Source: Dyadobacter crusticola DSM 16708
GTDB lineage: Bacteria > Bacteroidota > Bacteroidia > Cytophagales > Spirosomataceae
DNA length: 64,000 nt
NCBI RefSeq assembly: GCF_000701505.1
Contig: NZ_JNJB01000004.1
Coordinates: 186,001 to 250,000, forward strand
Direction of reading: 5' to 3'
In this document: in pieces, positions 33,425-42,712 of the stretch
Layout of the letters: every line of letters begins with the position of its first letter
Position numbering within the stretch: the stretch's first letter is position 1
The notes under the pieces: generated by a model
Told to the model about the DNA's origin: nothing
Seen by the model: only the letters and a program-made list of their open reading frames with translations
Databases searched by the model: none
Position numbers and translations under genes: made by a program

Positions 33425-34954
33425 TTAGTCCATTACATTGTTATCAATCCGATTATCAATGTAAACAGCGCCGATCACGAATGAAAGGGCGGCGATACCG
33501 ATCGGATACCAAAGTCCCGAGAGCGGCGTCGAGCCACTGAACGAAGCGACGAGTGTGGCAATAAACGGCACCAACCCACCGAAAACGCCATTTCCGATAT
33601 GGTAAGGCAGCGACATCGAGGTGTACCGGATCTGGGTCGGGAAAAGCTCCACAAGAAATGCAGCGATCGGCCCGTAAACCATTGTAACAAGCAATACCTG
33701 GAAGAAAACGAGCAGAATAACGATCACATAAGTGGAACCCGAAAGTGTAACATCCTTGATCGTTGACTCCGGTGTAACTACCTCCTGGTCTGCCGATGCG
33801 GTGACAGTCTGCGTTTCTTTGAATGTCATTCCGTTGGCTAAAGTCTTTGTAACCGTAGTTGTGATCAGAGAGTCGCTTCCATTTGGCGCCAGACTACGCT
33901 CTTTTACCGGCTCCGAGGTACTTGCCAGACTTGTTTTCTCCATTTCACGCACATTGGTAGCGTCAATGAAGTATTGATAAATAGGTCGGTAACAAAATAC
34001 GCCGAGCAGCATACCCGTCAGCATAATCCATTTGCGCCCCACCTTATCACTCCATGAGCCGAATACCACAAAAAACGGAGTGGCAAACAAAATCGCCCAA
34101 AGCAGGATGTAGCGTGATTCATTGAAATCCAGCTTACAGGTATTTTCAAGGAAAGACTGTGCATAAAACTGGCCGGTATACCAGATTACCCCCTGCCCCA
34201 TTGTAGCTCCAAACAATGCGAGCAGTACCATTTTGAAATTGGCCTTCTTCTGAAAACTCTCTTTTAACGGGTTTGACGATACTTTCCCCTCCGCTTTCAA
34301 CTTCGTAAAAACAGGGGACTCGTGCATTTTCATGCGGATGTAAATGGAAACGCCGACCAGCAGGATTGAAAGAAGAAACGGAATGCGCCAGCCCCAATCC
34401 GCAAAGTCTTCCGCCCCGAGCAAATTTTTGGTCACAACGATGATACCGAGTGAAAGGAAAAGGCCAAGTGTTGCGGTAGTTTGAATCCAGCTCGTAAAAA
34501 ACCCTCTTCTGCCGACAGGCGCGTGTTCAGCAACATAAGTAGCCGCCCCGCCGTATTCACCGCCCAATGCAAGTCCCTGAACAAGCCTGAGTATCAGTAC
34601 CAGAATAGGTGCCGCATACCCGATGCTGGAATAGGAAGGGATTAGTCCGATCAGGAAGGTAGACCCACCCATTAAGACCAGCGTAAGTAAAAAAGTGTAT
34701 TTACGTCCGATTAAGTCTCCCAAACGTCCGAAAACCAATGCGCCGAATGGGCGGACAATAAACCCGGCCGCGAAAATGGCAAGTGTGTTGATCAGCGCGG
34801 AAGCACCTGCGTCGCTGGGGAACAGTTGCTGCCCGATGATAACTGCCAGACTGCCGAAAATGTAGAAATCATACCATTCGATTAATGTACCAAGTGAAGA
34901 AGCGGCAATTACCTGCGTAATGCTTTGGGTAACATTCGGATTGTCGGAACGCAT
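33425..34954 (-). CDS. MFS transporter, metabolite:H+ symporter (MHS) type
   Basis: Starting at ATG 34954 gives 509 aa and 12 membrane helices. The MHS signature is clear: SSLGTLIEWYDFYIFGSLA at the N-terminus, FGRLGDLIGRKYTFLLTL between helices 2 and 3, and RLVQGLALGGEYGGAATYVAEHAP. These carriers import small carboxylates or betaine-like solutes with protons. An extra hydrophilic insert of about 80 residues (VREMEKTSLAS to ESTIKDVTLSG), rich in Thr and Ser, sits in the C-terminal half before the last helices. Its role is unknown. Confidence 0.88.
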   Translation of the reverse strand: MRSDNPNVTQSITQVIAASSLGTLIEWYDFYIFGSLAVIIGQQLFPSDAGASALINTLAIFAAGFIVRPFGALVFGRLGDLIGRKYTFLLTLVLMGGSTFLIGLIPSYSSIGYAAPILVLILRLVQGLALGGEYGGAATYVAEHAPVGRRGFFTSWIQTTATLGLFLSLGIIVVTKNLLGAEDFADWGWRIPFLLSILLVGVSIYIRMKMHESPVFTKLKAEGKVSSNPLKESFQKKANFKMVLLALFGATMGQGVIWYTGQFYAQSFLENTCKLDFNESRYILLWAILFATPFFVVFGSWSDKVGRKWIMLTGMLLGVFCYRPIYQYFIDATNVREMEKTSLASTSEPVKERSLAPNGSDSLITTTVTKTLANGMTFKETQTVTASADQEVVTPESTIKDVTLSGSTYVIVILLVFFQVLLVTMVYGPIAAFLVELFPTQIRYTSMSLPYHIGNGVFGGLVPFIATLVASFSGSTPLSGLWYPIGIAALSFVIGAVYIDNRIDNNVMD

Positions 34955-35032
34955 GGGTTTGGGAAAGGTGGAGAAAAAACAATTTAGCTGAATAAGGCAC
35001 AACCCGCTTTGCATTACTCATTACCCAAAGCA

Positions 35033-35063
35033 AAAGCCCTCCGGAGTTCGTCCAAAGGGCTTT
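35033..35063 (-). terminator. terminator of the acidic-protein gene
   Basis: AAAGCCCT (35033-35040) and AGGGCTTT (35056-35063), with an additional inner GGA/TCC pairing, form a stem. On the minus strand the stem ends in GGGCTTTTG. It lies between the acidic-protein gene and the MFS gene. Confidence 0.7.
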
Positions 35064-35086
35064 CCAATTATTCAGGTTTATTAATC

Positions 35087-35401
35087 CTAAATTTCGTCAT
35101 CATCATCATCATCATCCAGCGCGATAATCTCGTCACCATCTTCGATGACTACTTCGCGGTTTTCGATATCGTCATCGAAGTCCTCAACGACAGTACCTTC
35201 TTCGTCGATCAGATCTTCATCTTCGTCGACATCTACATATTCCTCGTCTTCGTCATCTTCTCCTTTTCCGCCGACGATATTCGGGTCTTCGGAAATCGGG
35301 GCTGACTGCTGTGTATTTGTAGGATAATCCGGAAATACCGGCGGTTCAATAATGGGTTTGCTGGTATCCAGGATTGCTGGTTCTCCTCTTTGGCGTATCA
35401 T
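35087..35401 (-). CDS. very acidic small protein
   Basis: The 104-aa protein has a Pro-rich first half (KPIIEPPVFPDYPTN) and an extremely acidic second half with runs of Asp and Glu, ending in seven consecutive Asp residues before E-I. It must be disordered and strongly negatively charged. No family recognised. The final Asp run is coded by a GAT/GAC tandem repeat, which could vary in copy number. It has its own terminator. Confidence 0.6.
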   Translation of the reverse strand: MIRQRGEPAILDTSKPIIEPPVFPDYPTNTQQSAPISEDPNIVGGKGEDDEDEEYVDVDEDEDLIDEEGTVVEDFDDDIENREVVIEDGDEIIALDDDDDDDEI

Positions 35402-35672
35402 GATATTTGCAGTTTAAGGTTCGTTAATGTTTTGACGAATACATTAAATAATCATTCCAAAAAAACGAAAATGCGGATTAACGGGAAGGAATCAATCCTG
35501 CGGCCCGCTTCAACAATCGTTTGGTAAAATGTAAAAACCTAATGAAATTGCCGCACCTGGCAGCGGATCAGCTGGTATTCATTCTGTTCAAGCCGGCTGA
35601 CCAGTCACGACCACACCTGACTAAAAATAACCACACTCCTGTCCTGCATTTCCAGCTCCTAAACTTTTATCC

Positions 35673-36410
35673 ATGTTTCAAAAAATTCTTACAGCCGCCA
35701 TGCTCCTGGCCTGCGTATTCAGCCGGAATCTGGCCTTCGCGTTGGTGCCCGACTCTACACTGACCATTAAAAAAACGACCGACTTCAAGGTAAATGGCGA
35801 AGGAACGGCGCGCAACTGGTCCGCTGCGGAATGGTTTGATATCACTGTCCAGAAAGGTCCCGGCCAAAAAGGTCCCGGTAAGCAGTTCCCTACCAAAGTG
35901 AAAATCCTGTATTCCGATAAGGGTATTTATTTCCTGTTCGATTGCGCGGATCAGAAGCTGACAGCCACGATTATGGAAGACTACGGATTGCTGTTCAAGG
36001 AAGACGTGGTGGAAGTGTTTTTGTGGCCTGATACCTCAGTACCCATTTATTTTGAATACGAAGTTTCCCCATTAAACTACGAATTGCCGATCCTGATCCC
36101 TAACCTGAATGGAAAAGCGCAGGGCTGGAAACCTTGGATTTATAATGAATCCAATCGCACTCAGCACGAGACCAGCGCGCAGGGCGGACAAAAGAAAAGT
36201 ATGGCCGCGGTGGAAGGCTGGAAAGCGGAGTTTTTCATTCCATACGCATTGATGAGCCCCATTGTCCCGTCGATACCCAAGTCGGGCACCAGGTGGAGGG
36301 GGAACTTCTACCGCATTGATTACGATTCAGAAACCGCTTATTACTCCTGGCAGAAAACGGGTGGCAGCTTTCACGAGTTCAGGAAGTTCGGCACGTTAAT
36401 TTTTGAATAA
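35673..36410 (+). CDS. exported carbohydrate-binding family 9-like protein
   Basis: The 245-aa protein has a signal peptide (MFQKILTAAMLLACVFSRNLAFA) and one CBM9/DOMON-like beta-sandwich: YSDKGIYFLFDCADQKLTATI, DVVEVFLWPD, YFEYEVSPLNYELPI, the C-terminal WRGNFYRID and FGTLIFE. Such domains bind sugars or haem. It is the first gene of a run of same-strand exported proteins and begins 21 bp before the lactonase gene, so a joint role in sugar-acid handling is likely. Confidence 0.82.
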   Translation: MFQKILTAAMLLACVFSRNLAFALVPDSTLTIKKTTDFKVNGEGTARNWSAAEWFDITVQKGPGQKGPGKQFPTKVKILYSDKGIYFLFDCADQKLTATIMEDYGLLFKEDVVEVFLWPDTSVPIYFEYEVSPLNYELPILIPNLNGKAQGWKPWIYNESNRTQHETSAQGGQKKSMAAVEGWKAEFFIPYALMSPIVPSIPKSGTRWRGNFYRIDYDSETAYYSWQKTGGSFHEFRKFGTLIFE

Positions 36411-36431
36411 CATAGAAACCAATCAAACCTG

Positions 36432-37532
36432 ATGAAATCGATTTTTCTGACTATTTCTTGCCTGATCGTCGCTATGTCTGCATTTGCACAAAACAAAAAA
36501 GAGATCCTGTACCTTGGCACTTACACCCAAAAAGGAGAGGGTATTTATGTATACGAGCTGGACAGAAGCAATATGTCCTTCAAAGAATTGCAGGTGCTGA
36601 CCAGCAAAACCAGCCCGTCGTTCCTGGAATTACATCCCAACAAAAAATTCCTGTATGCCGCCAATGAAGGTAACGGAACTGTAAGCGCTTACGCGATCGA
36701 CCCCGCAACCGGCAAGCTGACTGCATTAAATACACAGCCAACACACGGAAACGGCCCTTGCCACGTGGGCATCGACCCGAAAGGTCGCTTCGTGTACCTG
36801 TCCAATTACGGCAGCGGAAATCTGGCGGTATACCGGCTCAACCAGGACGGCAGCCTGGGCGCATTGGCTGATACCATTCAGGATAAAGGTGGAGAAGGTC
36901 AAAAACCGCATATGCATTCGATGATCCCTTCCGCAAACGGAAACTTCGTCTATGCTTCCGACCTGGGCATTGATAAGATTATGGTGTACGCAGTAGATCC
37001 AAAAACAGGCAAGCTGACGCCCGGCGCTGTTCCTTATGCCGAAGTGAAAAAAGGCGACGGGCCGCGGCATTTCGCCATTCACCCGAACGGGAATTTCGGC
37101 TATTCTGCCTGCGAGCTTGGCTCTGTTGTGAATTCTTTCAAGATTGTCAAAAACTCCGGCGCGCTGGTTCCACTGGAAAGGGTATCTATGCTGCCTGCTG
37201 ATTTTTCCGGTAAAAGCTACGCAGCCGATATCCATTTTTCTCCTGATGGGAAATTCCTGTATGCTTCCAATCGGGGACATGAAAGTCTGGTGATTTACAG
37301 TGTGGATGCAGCCACCGGGAAGCTCACATTAGTTGGTCATGCGGACACGCACGGAAAGCATCCCCGCAATTTCCTGATCGATGAGAAAGGGGAATTTGCC
37401 ATAGTTACCAACCGGGACAATGACAATGCGGTTTTCTTCAAGAGGGACAAAACAACAGGCCAGCTTACTTACACGGGAAAAGAAATCAGCGCACCCACTC
37501 CGGTTTGTGTGAAGCAGCTGTTTCTTCCATAA
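36432..37532 (+). CDS. exported lactonase family (6-phosphogluconolactonase-like propeller)
   Basis: The 366-aa protein has a signal peptide (residues 1-19, AFA-Q) and a seven-bladed propeller of the YbhE type: LYLGTYTQKGEGIYVYELD, PSFLELHPNKKFLYAANEGN, GPCHVGIDPKGRFVYLSNYGSG, GDGPRHFAIHPNGNFGYSACELG. The cytosolic relatives hydrolyse 6-phosphogluconolactone. This exported copy more likely opens unphosphorylated lactones. It follows the CBM9-like gene by 21 bp. Confidence 0.88.
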   Translation: MKSIFLTISCLIVAMSAFAQNKKEILYLGTYTQKGEGIYVYELDRSNMSFKELQVLTSKTSPSFLELHPNKKFLYAANEGNGTVSAYAIDPATGKLTALNTQPTHGNGPCHVGIDPKGRFVYLSNYGSGNLAVYRLNQDGSLGALADTIQDKGGEGQKPHMHSMIPSANGNFVYASDLGIDKIMVYAVDPKTGKLTPGAVPYAEVKKGDGPRHFAIHPNGNFGYSACELGSVVNSFKIVKNSGALVPLERVSMLPADFSGKSYAADIHFSPDGKFLYASNRGHESLVIYSVDAATGKLTLVGHADTHGKHPRNFLIDEKGEFAIVTNRDNDNAVFFKRDKTTGQLTYTGKEISAPTPVCVKQLFLP

Positions 37533-37568
37533 GTCTTGTACAAAATTCAATACAAAAATTTGATTATG

Positions 37569-37594
37569 AGGCAGATAGATCACCCTATCTGCCT
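37569..37594 (+). terminator. hairpin after the lactonase gene
   Basis: A 10-bp perfect stem, AGGCAGATAG and CTATCTGCCT, with a 6-nt loop is followed by only a weak T-rich stretch (TATTCATTTAAA). It may be a partial terminator separating the lactonase from the PLP-enzyme gene. Confidence 0.5.
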
Positions 37595-37779
37595 TATTCA
37601 TTTAAACCCGGCCTACTCGGAACAAAACAGATACAAAGCCTGCGTCGACCAAACTTTATTTCTTAATTTGCGCATATCGAAAAAATTAAAGCTACGAAGC
37701 GAGTATTCACACATATTTTCTGCATCCTTTATTGAAAGGAATAAAAATAGTTCAGCCAACTCAATTCAGTTCATATTCT

Positions 37780-39000
37780 ATGATCAATCGCAGAGATTTA
37801 ATTAAGCATTTGTCCGCCTTCCCTCTTCTTGGCGGATTTTTAGGGCAGAACAATGCAGAAGCAGCCGGAATGCTGGCTAAGGTACCAGCCAGAAACCTGG
37901 CCAAGGAACTCGGGATACGTACTTTTATCAATGCCGCGGGTACCTACACGGCGATGACAGGCTCGCTGATGCACGAAGAAGTAATGGAGACAATCCAGGG
38001 TGCATCCAAGGATTTTATGATGCTGGATGAAGTGCAAACCAAAGTAGGTGAGAAAATCGCCGCATTGACGCACGCCGAGTCAGCTGTGGTAACTGCGGGC
38101 TGCTTTTCAGCATTGACACTCGGACTTGCGGGAGTACTTACCGGAATGGACCAGAAGAAAGTGGAAGCACTACCTCATCTGGAAGGTACCGGAATGAAGT
38201 CCGAAGTAATCATTCAAAAAGGGCACAGCATCGGCTACTCCCACGCACTGACCAACACAGGCTGCAAGATCGTAGAAATTGAAACGGTTGAGGAACTCCA
38301 AAAAGCGATCACTGAAAAAACCGCGATGATGTGGTTCCTGCATATCCAGTCTGACAAAGGGCAGATCAATCACCAGCAATGGGTTGAAATCGCCAAGAAA
38401 AATGGCATTCCTACCATGATCGATATGGCAGCCGATGTACCGCCGGTTGAAAACCTGTGGAAATTCAATGATATGGGTTTTGACCTTGTATGTGTATCAG
38501 GTGGAAAAGCAATGCGCGGGCCACAGAGCGCAGGTATTCTGATGGGTAAAAAACACCTGATCGACGCAGCAAGACTGAGCATGCCGCCACGCGGATCGAC
38601 CATCGGGCGCGGTATGAAAGTAAACAAGGAAGAGATACTGGGCATGTACGTGGCATTGGACAAATTTGTCAAAATGGACCACAAAAAGGAATGGAAGATC
38701 TGGGAAGACCGCGCCGCTACAATTACCAATGCAGCTAAAAGCGTGGCCGGTGTTCAGGTGGAGACTTTTGCGCCGGAACTCGGAAACCACACACCAACCC
38801 TGCGCATTTCCTGGGATGCCGCCAAAGTGGCACTGCCTGTGAAGGTATTGCACCAAAACCTGCGCGACGGAAATCCTTCTATCGAAATCATGCCGGGAGA
38901 AAACAATACATTGACGATCACAACCTGGATGCTGAAACCTGGTGAAGAAAAGATCGTTGCAACCAGATTGAAAGAAGAGCTTCAAAAAGCAGTTGTTTAA
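37780..39000 (+). CDS. Tat-exported SelA-like PLP-dependent enzyme
   Basis: Starting at ATG 37780 gives 406 aa with a twin-arginine leader: N-R4-R5-D-L-I-K, a hydrophobic stretch and A-rich cleavage region. The fold-type I PLP domain has D215 (MIDMAAD) and the Schiff-base lysine K243 in CVSGGKAMRGPQSAG. It belongs with the selenocysteine-synthase-related enzymes, which include D-glucosaminate-6-phosphate ammonia lyase. Such enzymes eliminate ammonia from amino acids or amino-sugar acids through an enamine. The next gene, 31 bp on, is an amidohydrolase, a known partner of this family. Tat export fits a protein folded with its cofactor. Confidence 0.82.
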   Translation: MINRRDLIKHLSAFPLLGGFLGQNNAEAAGMLAKVPARNLAKELGIRTFINAAGTYTAMTGSLMHEEVMETIQGASKDFMMLDEVQTKVGEKIAALTHAESAVVTAGCFSALTLGLAGVLTGMDQKKVEALPHLEGTGMKSEVIIQKGHSIGYSHALTNTGCKIVEIETVEELQKAITEKTAMMWFLHIQSDKGQINHQQWVEIAKKNGIPTMIDMAADVPPVENLWKFNDMGFDLVCVSGGKAMRGPQSAGILMGKKHLIDAARLSMPPRGSTIGRGMKVNKEEILGMYVALDKFVKMDHKKEWKIWEDRAATITNAAKSVAGVQVETFAPELGNHTPTLRISWDAAKVALPVKVLHQNLRDGNPSIEIMPGENNTLTITTWMLKPGEEKIVATRLKEELQKAVV

Positions 39001-39031
39001 AGAAGTAAAGCAGATTTCTAAACCCATCATA

Positions 39032-40282
39032 ATGAAATATAAGTTTATACTAGCTTGCCTGCTATCGGGCTTGTGCTGCCTTGTTGCCGATGCACAAACT
39101 TATAGCATACTGATTAAAGGCGGTACGGTTATCGATCCCAAAAACAACATCAACCAGGTAATGGACGTGGGGATCTTTGAAGGAAAGATTAAGAAAGTCG
39201 CCAAAGACATTGACCCAAAGGAAGCCCGGCAGGTGGTGGACGCCAAAGGAATGTATGTAACACCCGGGCTTATCGATATTCACGGTCACGTTTTCTTCGG
39301 CACCCAAGCCAATCACTATCTCAGCAACGGTTTTGTAGCAGTACCACCCGACGGATTCACATTCCGCGTGGGGGTTACTACCATTGTGGATGCAGGTGGT
39401 GCGGGCTGGCAATCTTTCGAGGAATTCAAGAACAACATTATCCTTAATTCGAGAACGCGTGTTTTGTCTTTCATGAACATCGTAGGGCAGGGAATGCGCG
39501 GCGGGAACTGGGAGCAGGATACCACCGATATGGATCCAAACCTGGTCGCCGGTGTCGCTTTGCGAAACAAGAACGATGTAGTAGGTTTCAAAGTAGCCCA
39601 CTTCATGGGACCCGACTGGAAGCCGGTGGATAATGCGGTGAAAGCCGGCAAGCTCGCCAATATGCCGGTGATGGTGGATTTCGGAGGCAGCACGCCGCCT
39701 TTGCCGCTGGAAGATCTCTTTATGAAGCACCTGCGCGCCGGAGATATTTTCACACACGCTTATACGCTCCTGGAAGGAAATGTAAGGGAAACGATCGTGG
39801 ATGAAGCGACTAAAAAGGTGAAACCTTTCGCCATTGAAGCCCGGAAGAAAGGGATCATTTTCGACGTGGGTTATGGCGGCGCGAGCTTCAACTATTCACA
39901 GGCAATCCCGGCGGTGAAATCAGGCTTTTTACCCAACACCATCAGCACAGACCTGCATACAGGCAGTATGAACGGTTCCATGAAGGATATGCTGAGCATT
40001 ATGTCAAAATTTTACGCAATGGGAATGGACCTGCCTTCCGTGATCAAAGCCAGTACGTGGGAACCTGCGAAAGTAATCCACCGTGAAAATCTCGGCCATA
40101 TTTCCGAAGGCGCCATTGCTGACGTAGCTGTTTTCTCCATGCGCAAAGGAAATTTCGGTTTTTATGACAAAACAGGCTACAAAATGGAAGCCAAAGAAAA
40201 ACTGGAATGCGAACTGACCATCATGGGCGGCAAAATCGTATACGACCTGAATGGAATTACGAAGCCTATTTATTTGAATTAA
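39032..40282 (+). CDS. exported amidohydrolase/deacetylase family metallohydrolase
   Basis: Starting at ATG 39032 gives 416 aa with a signal peptide (MKYKFILACLLSGLCCLVADA-Q). The TIM-barrel amidohydrolase signature follows: YVTPGLIDIHGHVFFG with H-x-H, GVTTIVDAGGAG, VMVDFGGS, and the metal-site TISTDLHTGS. The C-terminus has the usual composite beta domain (GAIADVAVFSMRKGNF). It resembles the EF_0837-type amidohydrolases that sit next to SelA-related PLP enzymes. It may remove an acyl group from the substrate of the PLP enzyme upstream (inference). Confidence 0.85.
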   Translation: MKYKFILACLLSGLCCLVADAQTYSILIKGGTVIDPKNNINQVMDVGIFEGKIKKVAKDIDPKEARQVVDAKGMYVTPGLIDIHGHVFFGTQANHYLSNGFVAVPPDGFTFRVGVTTIVDAGGAGWQSFEEFKNNIILNSRTRVLSFMNIVGQGMRGGNWEQDTTDMDPNLVAGVALRNKNDVVGFKVAHFMGPDWKPVDNAVKAGKLANMPVMVDFGGSTPPLPLEDLFMKHLRAGDIFTHAYTLLEGNVRETIVDEATKKVKPFAIEARKKGIIFDVGYGGASFNYSQAIPAVKSGFLPNTISTDLHTGSMNGSMKDMLSIMSKFYAMGMDLPSVIKASTWEPAKVIHRENLGHISEGAIADVAVFSMRKGNFGFYDKTGYKMEAKEKLECELTIMGGKIVYDLNGITKPIYLN

Positions 40283-40330
40283 GGGAAGAAAGGGAGGAAG
40301 GAGGAAAGGGACGAAGGAACAAGGAGAATG
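40283..40330. repeat. purine-rich dispersed repeat
   Basis: A plus-strand purine run of GGAGGAAAGG and ACGAAGG units closely matches the block at 11681-11730. It is followed by a short CCCTTTAGGG dyad (around 40343). Both copies lie directly downstream of a plus-strand gene. Confidence 0.45.
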
Positions 40331-40397
40331 CCAGGAAAGTCCCTTTAGGGATTTAGGGCAAAAACCAGCAAACAGCTTACAGCCAATTCACAATTCA

Positions 40398-42140
40398 ATG
40401 AACAAACTACACCTCAACTATCTCCTCACTTCCTTCGTCCTTTTCACATTGGGCTTTACGCAGCATTCCGCCAGAAAAGAGCAGCCTTTTAACTCGAAGA
40501 ATGGCGGACTTTTCTTGCCGGAAGGCTTTGAGGCTACTGTTGTTGTCGACAGTCTGCCCGGACGGGCGCGGCATATTGCGGTGAATGACAATGGCGACAT
40601 TTATGTAAAAGCGCGGTTCGCGAATGCAGGTGAGTCTGTGATTGCATTGCGGGATACCAATGGCGACGGGCGGGCGGATATCATCAAGCGCTTCGGGGGC
40701 AAAGCCCGGGAACATGCTTATGGTACTGCCATGCGCATTTACAAAGGATACTTGTATTTCAGTTCCGAACTGGTGGTTTACCGGTACAAGCTCACACCGG
40801 GCGACCTGGTGCCGCAGAGTAAAGAAGAGGTGATACTGACAGACGATCACCCGCACGGAATGCATGAGCACATCGCCAAGCCGCTGACTTTTGACGACAA
40901 AGGTTTTATGTATGTGCCGTTTGGGGCCAACTCCAATGCATGCCAGGAAGAAAACCGCACCCCAGGCTCAAAGGGGATCACGCCTTGCCCGATCCTTGAA
41001 GATCACGGGGGAATATGGAAGTTTGATGCCAATAAGCCCGGACAATTGCAGAAAGACGGAGTCAAATTCGCGACCGGCCTGCGGAGTGTTGTGGGAATGG
41101 ATTGGAATTTTGCGGACAATAACCTGTATGCATTGCAACACGGCCGCGACGATCTGCTGAGATTGTGGCCACAGCTTTTTAATGGCTGGCAAAGTGCAAT
41201 GCTGCCGTCGGAAGAGTTTTTGAGAATAAAAGAAGGCACGCACGCCGGCTGGCCCTATTGCTACTGGGACCAGATGCAGAACAAAAAGGTACTCAATCCG
41301 GAATACGGCGGTGATGGGAAACTTGTGGGTGACTGCGGTCAGTATGAAAAACCTCTGATCGGATTTCCCGGCCACTGGGCTCCTAATGACATTCTTTTCT
41401 ACCGAGGCAGCCAGTTTCCCGAACGTTACCTGAATGGATCTTTCATCGCCTTCCACGGATCGACCAACCGGGCGCCTTATCCGCAGTCAAGCTACTTCAT
41501 TGGCTTTGTTCCATTCAAAAACGGACAATCTGCGGGCGAATATGAGATCTTCGCTGATGGTTTTGCGGGAGTGGACCCGATCGTCAATGTAAGTGACGCT
41601 GTGTACCGGCCGATGGGAATTGCAATGGGACCCGACGGTTCAATCTATATCGCCGAAACAGAAAAAGGGAAAATCTGGAAGGTAACTTATAAAGGGAATA
41701 AGAAAAAATTTGCAAAAAACGCATTGGCGAAAATGGAGAAACGGAAGTCGCTTACGCATATCCGCACACCTGATTTCACCAATGACAATCTGGATAAAGA
41801 CAAACCTGTGGCGGGCGGCAATGTGTATACTGTATACTGCTCAGCCTGCCACCAGCGCAACGGAATGGGCGACTCGCAGCGCTTCCCTCCACTGGGTGGC
41901 TCCGAGTGGGTTACCGGGGACAAGGACAAGCTGATCAATGTGATACTAAAAGGTCTCGAAGGGCCGATTGAAGTAAAAGGGCAGCCTTACAACAATGTGA
42001 TGCCTCAGCACAGTTTTTTGAAGGACGAGGAGATTTCCGAAGTGCTGACGCATATCAGGACCAACTTTGGCAACAGCGCAGGGCCGGTAAGTGCCGAAGA
42101 GGTTGCGCGGGTACGCGCTGCCAACGATAATGTGAAGTAA
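40398..42140 (+). CDS. exported sorbosone-dehydrogenase-like protein with cytochrome c domain
   Basis: The 580-aa protein has a leader (LNYLLTSFVLFTLGFTQ), a PQQ-type glucose/sorbosone dehydrogenase propeller (GLFLPEGFEATVVVDSLPGRARHIAVNDNGDIYV, GLRSVVGMDWNF, YRPMGIAMGPDGSIYIAETEKGKIWKV), and a C-terminal cytochrome c with C481-S-A-C-H485. It should oxidise a sugar or sugar acid in the periplasm and pass electrons onward. The domain plan is like the larger protein at 857-3622. It is followed by a separate cytochrome c and another propeller enzyme. Confidence 0.87.
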   Translation: MNKLHLNYLLTSFVLFTLGFTQHSARKEQPFNSKNGGLFLPEGFEATVVVDSLPGRARHIAVNDNGDIYVKARFANAGESVIALRDTNGDGRADIIKRFGGKAREHAYGTAMRIYKGYLYFSSELVVYRYKLTPGDLVPQSKEEVILTDDHPHGMHEHIAKPLTFDDKGFMYVPFGANSNACQEENRTPGSKGITPCPILEDHGGIWKFDANKPGQLQKDGVKFATGLRSVVGMDWNFADNNLYALQHGRDDLLRLWPQLFNGWQSAMLPSEEFLRIKEGTHAGWPYCYWDQMQNKKVLNPEYGGDGKLVGDCGQYEKPLIGFPGHWAPNDILFYRGSQFPERYLNGSFIAFHGSTNRAPYPQSSYFIGFVPFKNGQSAGEYEIFADGFAGVDPIVNVSDAVYRPMGIAMGPDGSIYIAETEKGKIWKVTYKGNKKKFAKNALAKMEKRKSLTHIRTPDFTNDNLDKDKPVAGGNVYTVYCSACHQRNGMGDSQRFPPLGGSEWVTGDKDKLINVILKGLEGPIEVKGQPYNNVMPQHSFLKDEEISEVLTHIRTNFGNSAGPVSAEEVARVRAANDNVK

Positions 42141-42141
42141 T

Positions 42142-42223
42142 GCTTTTCTCCTTCCAACCTCATTGAGTGGATATTACTCTCCGGCAATTGAGTATTCCTT
42201 TTGGAGGTTGGAGGGAGAAAAGC
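42142..42223. repeat. 20-bp inverted repeat between two cytochrome genes
   Basis: Arms at 42142-42161 (GCTTTTCTCC, then TTCCAACCTC) and 42204-42223 (GAGGTTGGAG, then GGAGAAAAGC) match with one mismatch and enclose 42 bp. Inside are two ATTGAGT direct repeats. There is no T run, so it is not a standard terminator. It could be an mRNA processing or stabilising structure. Confidence 0.65.
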
Positions 42224-42258
42224 CCGTTTGATAGATCCACTTTTCAGTTTTCATTCCA

Positions 42259-42693
42259 ATGTTCCAGAACAGCATACTTGCGGCAAGTTTTATCCTGCTC
42301 TTCGGTTCCGCGCTGACGGGCTTCTCTTTTCAGGAAACTGCACATCACGCCAAACCAGACCAGGAACCCTGGGTAGCGCCTGCCTGGGCAGATACCTTGA
42401 AAAGCCCGTTTCATGAAGAGCCTCTGACGCTGGCGCAAGGCGAAGAACTGTTTACCCTTTATTGTGCCTCTTGTCATGGAGATGCAGGTTACGGCGACGG
42501 CGCGGCTGGCGGTGCGCTGGGACAGAAACCCGCTAATTTTCACGACACCCTCGTTAAAAAACAGACTGACGGTGCCTTATTCTGGAAACTGTCGAATGGG
42601 AGAGGCAATATGCCTCCTTTTAAAGATGTGTTTGAAGATGAGCAGAAGTGGCAGCTTGTAGCTTACATACGCCATCTTGGCAAAACAGAGTAA
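42259..42693 (+). CDS. exported c-type cytochrome
   Basis: The 144-aa protein has a leader (SILAASFILLFGSALTGFSF) and a single class I cytochrome c domain with C69-A-S-C-H73 followed by GDAGYGDG and a probable axial Met in GNMPPF. It should carry electrons in the periplasm between the dehydrogenase-like propeller proteins on either side and the respiratory chain. Confidence 0.9.
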   Translation: MFQNSILAASFILLFGSALTGFSFQETAHHAKPDQEPWVAPAWADTLKSPFHEEPLTLAQGEELFTLYCASCHGDAGYGDGAAGGALGQKPANFHDTLVKKQTDGALFWKLSNGRGNMPPFKDVFEDEQKWQLVAYIRHLGKTE

Positions 42694-42712
42694 ATCCTGA
42701 ACCGTTACATAC

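Noticed and set aside
35145-35327. Ser-rich 60-aa frame on the plus strand
   Set aside because: It is the antisense image of the Asp/Glu repeats of the acidic protein.
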